Assembly: GCA_003161495.1 (NCBI GenBank)
Contig: PMOP01000399.1
Location: 1 to 10,173, forward strand
DNA: 10,173 nucleotides
DNA from: Acidobacteriota bacterium
Lineage (GTDB): Bacteria; Acidobacteriota; Terriglobia; Acidiferrales; UBA7541
Direction: 5' to 3'
Each line of letters opens with the position of its first letter. The stretch's first letter is position 1. The translations under genes were made by a program, and so were the position numbers. The notes under the pieces were generated by a model. The model did no database searches. It was not told where the DNA came from and was given only the letters and a program-made list of their open reading frames with translations. Below, one piece after another: positions 5,958 to 10,173 of the stretch.

Positions 5958-8900
5958 ATGAAGAGAATTTCAATTTTTTCGGTGGTGATTTTGAGCCTAT
6001 GCTTAATGTGCTCCATGGTGAGCTTCGCTCAAAACCAGGGCGCAACGCGAGGCAACCTCGCTGGGACGGTACTCGACTCCACGAAAGCCGTGGTTCCCGG
6101 TGCCGCCGTAACGATCACCGGCCCGATCGGGTCTCAAACGCAGACCTCAAGCGCTCAGGGCACCTTCCTTTTCTCGAATTTGATTCCCGGGACCTATTCC
6201 GTCAAAGTCGAAAAGCAAGGCTTTGCCGCAGTAACAGTTCCCGGCATCGAAGTCCTCATCAATAACACTGCATCGGTGGATGTTACGATTCAGACGGCAG
6301 GAATTACGTCCACGATCGAGGTTACGGCGACTTCCGTGGCCACGGTAGATACGGGCTCAACTTCGGTCAATTCGGACTTGAGCGACACACTTTATGACAA
6401 CATACCCGTCCAACGGAACGTTTCTGCGATCATTATGCTAGCGCCAGGGGTAGTTACTGGACTGGGAACATCGAGTTCGCTGTCGCCGGCTACCACCCAT
6501 ACAGTGGTGGGTAGTCCTGCTTCTTACTCGAATCCCTCCATTTCGGGAGCAAGCGGCCTCGAAAACCTATATGTGGCCGATGGCGTGGTCCTCAATGACC
6601 CTTCCTATGGCGGACTCGGAGGTTTTTCGACAGTGTACGGCCCGTTGGGCGTCGGCATTACGCCAGCCTTCGTGAAGGAAGAAGAGGTCAAGACCGCGGG
6701 CTTCGAACCTCAATACGGCCACGCAACCGGCGGTGTGATTCAGATTGTCACCAAATCCGGCAGCGACCACATGCACGGTACAATTGGTGCATATTTCGAA
6801 GCTCCGTGGATGCAGACCATCTTTCTAAATAAGGACGATTTTCATCCTACGAACGAGCTCGGCCGCCAGTTAAAGAACGGGGAGTATGAAGGCGATTTGG
6901 AACTGGGCGGTTATGTGCCTCATCTCAAGAATCACCTTTTCTATTTTGGAGCGTTTGATCCTACCATTTTCCGAGATTATGAAGCTCCCGCACTTGGCTT
7001 CGGTCTCTACACCATCTATAACGGTGAAGTGACGCGGTCGACCACCACGCTAGCTTACGCAGGAAAGCTCACTTACAAGATCAACGACTCGATCAATGTC
7101 GAGGCCTCCGTGTTTGGTGATCCTTCGCACATGGCTCCTGTTCCCTACTCGACATTAACCGCGAATAATACATCCGGAAATTCAGGCTTTAACTACGGTA
7201 CTCGAAATGTTGACGTGCGGCTGTACGCGTCGATCACCCCCACCTGGGAGGCGGACGTCGCTTTCAGCTATGCCTGGAACCACTTCACCGAGACGCCGGC
7301 GGACACAACCATTTACCCCATCCTGGACCAAACTCAAATCGCAGGCGCAGGTCAGTTTAATGCGCAGGGTCTGGGAACCGGACTCGTCGTAAATTATCAA
7401 TCTCATGCTGAGGCTCTGTCTTTTGATACTTCGAAGATAGTCAATTTCGTCGGCACGCACACTTTCTCGGTCGGTTATTTCTGGCAATACCCGGTCTACG
7501 ACGACACGACGAAATATTCTTTCGATACATATACGATACCGGCCACCAACGCCACGGGGGGCGACCCCGGTACGGGTGCCGCAGCCGGCCAAATCTCCGA
7601 CGCCTCTCTGGAGCTACAGCTTGCACCAGCCGGTTGCACCCTTTGCCCCCTAATGAATATTCCGGGCTTCTCAACGCCTCAGGCCGTTGTATTGAAACAA
7701 GCTCGCGGTCGCTTTGACGGAGGGATTTCACACAATACCGGCAAATACCATGCCGCTTACGTCAACGACTCCTGGAAGATGAGCCCCCACGTCACCCTGA
7801 ATCTGGGTTTGCGCTGGGAACAGCAACGCCTCACGGGCACGATTTCGCGCGCGATGTTCAACGATCAATGGTCGCCGCGCGTCGGATTCGTCGTGAGCCC
7901 CAACCCGGATTCGAAGATCTATGTGGACTTTGACCGACTTGCGTTCGTTCTCCCCCTGGATATGGCTGTTCGCGAACTCAGCAACGAGGAAGATGACCTC
8001 AACTCCTATTGGGCGCCAGCGTCGGACTCCACTGGGATGGTAACCCTGGATAAGTACGGGACTGTTAACTTTGTTCCTGATGCAGCCCATTTGCTTAACA
8101 ATGCCACAGGGGGAATACCAAACGGCGTAACAATTTCATCTACTGGAATTGAACCATTCGTCCCCGGCACAAAAATGGAATATAACGACGAATGGGTTGT
8201 GGGGGCCGAACACAAATTCCGCGGTGGATTTAATGCCAGCGTGCGCTACATCAACCGCAACATGGCGCGGGTGATCGAAGATATGACAGGGCAATCCGTG
8301 GAGCAAATAAGCGCAACAGGCGGGTATAACTATTTCATCGGCAATCCCAGCGCAAATTTGGCGGCCTTCGTCACGCCGGATGAGGTCACTTGGCAGCCTA
8401 CAGTTGCGCAAGCTACTCTCTACAATACGAGCAAGAATCCTGCCGACTTGGGTACGCCGAGCACGTGCTATGGTTTGGGCGGAACTGGCACTATAACGCC
8501 GTACACTTCCGGGCCGATGTATGACACGTTCGGAACTCTTAGAGGCGCCGCATGCTTTCCGTCAGTAAATTCTAGTACGTTCTCTACCTTGAACCCATTG
8601 TGCACGGCTGGCACACCACCCACGTGTCCGTCGGGTCAAAGTCCTTGGCTTCCGGTCCCTGGCGCCCTGTACGGAGGCGAGTATTATGGGACGGGTTGCC
8701 CCGCGAATTCGAGCGGCCGTTCTTATTGCCAGCCGGGCCTGTATCCCAACGTCGCCCGTAAATATCAGGCTGTTGAATTCGAAGTAAACAAATCTTTCGG
8801 CAACAACTGGCAATTGCATTCCAACTTCCGTATCGCCAGCCTACGTGGTAATTACGAAGGTGCTTTCCGGAACGACAATAGTCAGAGCGACCCTGGAATT

Positions 8901-9395
8901 AGCTCGCTGTTCGATCTAACGGATGGGGAACTCGGACTGCTGGGGCAGCAGTTGGGTATTGGGCCGTTAAACACGGACCGAAGGTATGTGCTCAACGTGG
9001 AACCCAGCTATGTGGTCCCGAACAGTATCGTCAAGGGTCTCGTCTTGGGAGCAAACCTGAACGTAGAAACCGGCATTCCCCTTACCACGCTTGCTGCGCA
9101 ACAAGCTTACGGCAATCCGGGCGAGGTTCCAATCTATGGCCGAGGTGACCTTGGTCGGTCCCCCACCGTCGGCACCATCGACGCACATCTTGAGTACCCG
9201 CTACGATTAGGCGAGGGCAAGCAGCTGAAGTTCCAGTTCGACGCCTTCAATATCATGAACACCAAGCGGTCCATTCTCAGCACCGAGAACGTGGACCTCG
9301 GCTTCCAAACACCGAATGCGGACTTCGCCAATCACGTACCCCTTTCGTTCGTTCCGCCGTTCAGCGCTCGAGCGGCGATCATGTTCACGTTCTAG
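5958..9395 (+). CDS. Oar-like TonB-dependent outer-membrane receptor with carboxypeptidase-regulatory-like domain
   Basis: TonB-dependent receptors import large or scarce nutrients across the outer membrane using TonB/ExbBD energy. The 1145-residue product starts with a signal peptide (MKRIS, hydrophobic core, cleavage after VSFA at residue 24). It is followed by a CarboxypepD_reg-like Ig fold at about 30-115 (GNLAGTVLDSTKAVVPGAAV, GTFLFSNLIPGTYSVKV). A plug domain follows at about 120-270, with LYVADGVVLNDP and GFEPQYGHATGGVIQIVTKSGS, and then a long beta barrel ending in IMFTF, whose terminal Phe fits the Bam insertion signal. Barrel strands such as WKMSPHVTLNLGLRWEQQ are typical of the Oar family of Acidobacteriota. 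The ATG at 5958 is preferred over the GTG at 5865 because it begins the signal peptide; its ribosome binding site (G-run at 5943-5948) is unusual. Eight cysteines cluster at 560/563 and 837-924, probably in surface loops. The substrate is unknown; oligosaccharides are a reasonable but unproven guess. Confidence 0.92.
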   Translation: MKRISIFSVVILSLCLMCSMVSFAQNQGATRGNLAGTVLDSTKAVVPGAAVTITGPIGSQTQTSSAQGTFLFSNLIPGTYSVKVEKQGFAAVTVPGIEVLINNTASVDVTIQTAGITSTIEVTATSVATVDTGSTSVNSDLSDTLYDNIPVQRNVSAIIMLAPGVVTGLGTSSSLSPATTHTVVGSPASYSNPSISGASGLENLYVADGVVLNDPSYGGLGGFSTVYGPLGVGITPAFVKEEEVKTAGFEPQYGHATGGVIQIVTKSGSDHMHGTIGAYFEAPWMQTIFLNKDDFHPTNELGRQLKNGEYEGDLELGGYVPHLKNHLFYFGAFDPTIFRDYEAPALGFGLYTIYNGEVTRSTTTLAYAGKLTYKINDSINVEASVFGDPSHMAPVPYSTLTANNTSGNSGFNYGTRNVDVRLYASITPTWEADVAFSYAWNHFTETPADTTIYPILDQTQIAGAGQFNAQGLGTGLVVNYQSHAEALSFDTSKIVNFVGTHTFSVGYFWQYPVYDDTTKYSFDTYTIPATNATGGDPGTGAAAGQISDASLELQLAPAGCTLCPLMNIPGFSTPQAVVLKQARGRFDGGISHNTGKYHAAYVNDSWKMSPHVTLNLGLRWEQQRLTGTISRAMFNDQWSPRVGFVVSPNPDSKIYVDFDRLAFVLPLDMAVRELSNEEDDLNSYWAPASDSTGMVTLDKYGTVNFVPDAAHLLNNATGGIPNGVTISSTGIEPFVPGTKMEYNDEWVVGAEHKFRGGFNASVRYINRNMARVIEDMTGQSVEQISATGGYNYFIGNPSANLAAFVTPDEVTWQPTVAQATLYNTSKNPADLGTPSTCYGLGGTGTITPYTSGPMYDTFGTLRGAACFPSVNSSTFSTLNPLCTAGTPPTCPSGQSPWLPVPGALYGGEYYGTGCPANSSGRSYCQPGLYPNVARKYQAVEFEVNKSFGNNWQLHSNFRIASLRGNYEGAFRNDNSQSDPGISSLFDLTDGELGLLGQQLGIGPLNTDRRYVLNVEPSYVVPNSIVKGLVLGANLNVETGIPLTTLAAQQAYGNPGEVPIYGRGDLGRSPTVGTIDAHLEYPLRLGEGKQLKFQFDAFNIMNTKRSILSTENVDLGFQTPNADFANHVPLSFVPPFSARAAIMFTF

Positions 9396-9420
9396 TGGTT
9401 AGAATATAGCTAAGAAATTA

Positions 9421-9458
9421 GGGGTGCGCCGGGATTGGCCGGCGCACCCCTTTTCTTT
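9421..9458 (+). terminator. Strong intrinsic terminator, probably bidirectional
   Basis: A perfect 12-base stem, GGGGTGCGCCGG (9421-9432) with CCGGCGCACCCC (9439-9450), has a six-base loop and is followed by TTTTCTTT (9451-9458). It lies 26 bases after the receptor stop. On the - strand the stem is followed by an A/T-rich TAATTTCTTA, so it could also end the converging amidohydrolase transcript. Confidence 0.9.
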
Positions 9459-9512
9459 CAAGGACGCGCTGTCCTACGGCTCACCTCATTGATCGGTCCG
9501 ACTTCGCCGTTG

Positions 9513-10173
9513 CTACAACCGCAATAGCTTTTTTGCACTCCCGCCAAGGATACTTTCCACTTCGTTCGACGGCAGCCCCGATTCCCCGATGTAATCCACG
9601 CACAGCTTGAACGCGTCGTCGCGCCAGAAGGGGTAGTCGGTTCCGAACAAGAGGTGATCAGCGCCGAGGGTTTCCTTTGCGCAGCGGAGCGCTGCGGGAT
9701 TGCCGTTCACGGTGTCATACCAGAAATATTTTGCTTGAACGCTGGGCGCCATGGCGGAGGCGGGCAGAAAATGATCTTTCAATTGGTCGAGGCGAGCTGC
9801 GAGGAACGGGGCGAATCCGCCGAGGTGCGGAATGATGATCTTGATGTCGGGGAAGCGCGAAGGAAAATTGGCCTTCATGAATTGCAGGAGGCACACCGTG
9901 TCTTCGAGCGGCGCGCCAACGGGCCATACCAGGTTCGCGGATTCGATCAGTTGCGAGCCGAGGCTGCCGCCGGTTGGATGAATGAACAGGACAGCTTTGC
10001 GGCGATTGAGTTCCGCGAAAAATTCGTCGAAGGCCGGATCAGCGATGCTCTTTCCGAGGACCACAGTGCCGGCCGTCACGCCCACCATGCCCAGTTCATC
10101 GAGTGCGCGGCGCGTCTCCGCGATCGCCGCCTGCACATGCGGCAGCGGAGTGCACGCGAAGGCGGCGAAGCGC
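9513..10173 (-). CDS. Amidohydrolase-2 (ACMSD-like) metal-dependent hydrolase, 3' part
   Basis: This is a TIM-barrel metal-dependent hydrolase or decarboxylase of the amidohydrolase-2 family, whose members include ACMSD and related aromatic-acid decarboxylases. About 219 residues are visible; the gene runs off the right edge. The frame stays open upstream of an internal GTG at 10134-10136 and reads RFAAFACTPLPH, a typical family segment, so that GTG is not the start. Visible active-site motifs are HPTGG (His codon 9978-9980), PHLGG (His codon 9825-9827) and FGTDYPF (metal-binding Asp codon 9636-9638). The YFWYDTVNGNPAALRCA helix-loop and the C-terminal ESILGGSAKKLLRL end are also characteristic. 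The N-terminal HxH-type metal ligands would lie outside the window. It converges on the TonB receptor with a shared terminator, so the two are not in an operon. The family is secure; the substrate cannot be told. Confidence 0.92.
   Translation of the reverse strand, partial: RFAAFACTPLPHVQAAIAETRRALDELGMVGVTAGTVVLGKSIADPAFDEFFAELNRRKAVLFIHPTGGSLGSQLIESANLVWPVGAPLEDTVCLLQFMKANFPSRFPDIKIIIPHLGGFAPFLAARLDQLKDHFLPASAMAPSVQAKYFWYDTVNGNPAALRCAKETLGADHLLFGTDYPFWRDDAFKLCVDYIGESGLPSNEVESILGGSAKKLLRL

Noticed and set aside
10134..10136. GTG as the start of the amidohydrolase
   Set aside because: The frame stays open to the window edge and the upstream residues fit the family, so this codon is internal.

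Overview
The window looks like a chromosomal segment of an Acidobacteriota bacterium, which is an inference. The basis is the pairing of a secreted GWxTD-domain protein with a very large Oar-like TonB-dependent receptor carrying an N-terminal carboxypeptidase-regulatory-like domain; this pairing is typical of that phylum. Sampled 60-base lines have GC values between about 47 and 65%. Nothing in the window directly identifies genus or species.

Positions 1-3348 are a chemosensory block on the + strand: the 3' part of cheA (ATPase domain plus two CheW-like domains), a complete cheW three bases after it, and, after a 222-base gap, a chimeric ORF. The chimera starts as a methyl-accepting chemotaxis protein (4-helix-bundle-type sensor, two membrane segments, HAMP). 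At about residue 309 it switches, in frame, into the C-terminal half of a CheB methylesterase. The MCP signalling hairpin is missing, and so are the CheB receiver domain and the Ser and His of the esterase triad. This is the most striking feature of the window. The simplest explanation is an in-frame deletion between neighbouring mcp and cheB genes (or an assembly collapse), leaving a protein that should neither signal to CheA nor act as an esterase.

Positions 3510-5654 encode a 714-residue secreted GWxTD-domain protein with a C-terminal TPR-like region. A gene-free stretch of about 300 bases follows (5655-5957). It holds several inverted repeats, a candidate sigma70-type promoter and a terminator-like hairpin just ahead of the next gene. 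Positions 5958-9395 encode the 1145-residue Oar/TonB-dependent receptor. It ends at a strong intrinsic terminator (9421-9458) shared with a converging gene on the - strand, the 3' part of an amidohydrolase-2 (ACMSD-like) metal-dependent hydrolase that runs off the right edge.

The window thus moves from a chemotaxis cluster, apparently damaged at its mcp/cheB end, into envelope and nutrient-uptake genes. No mobile element, CRISPR array, tRNA or rRNA could be supported.
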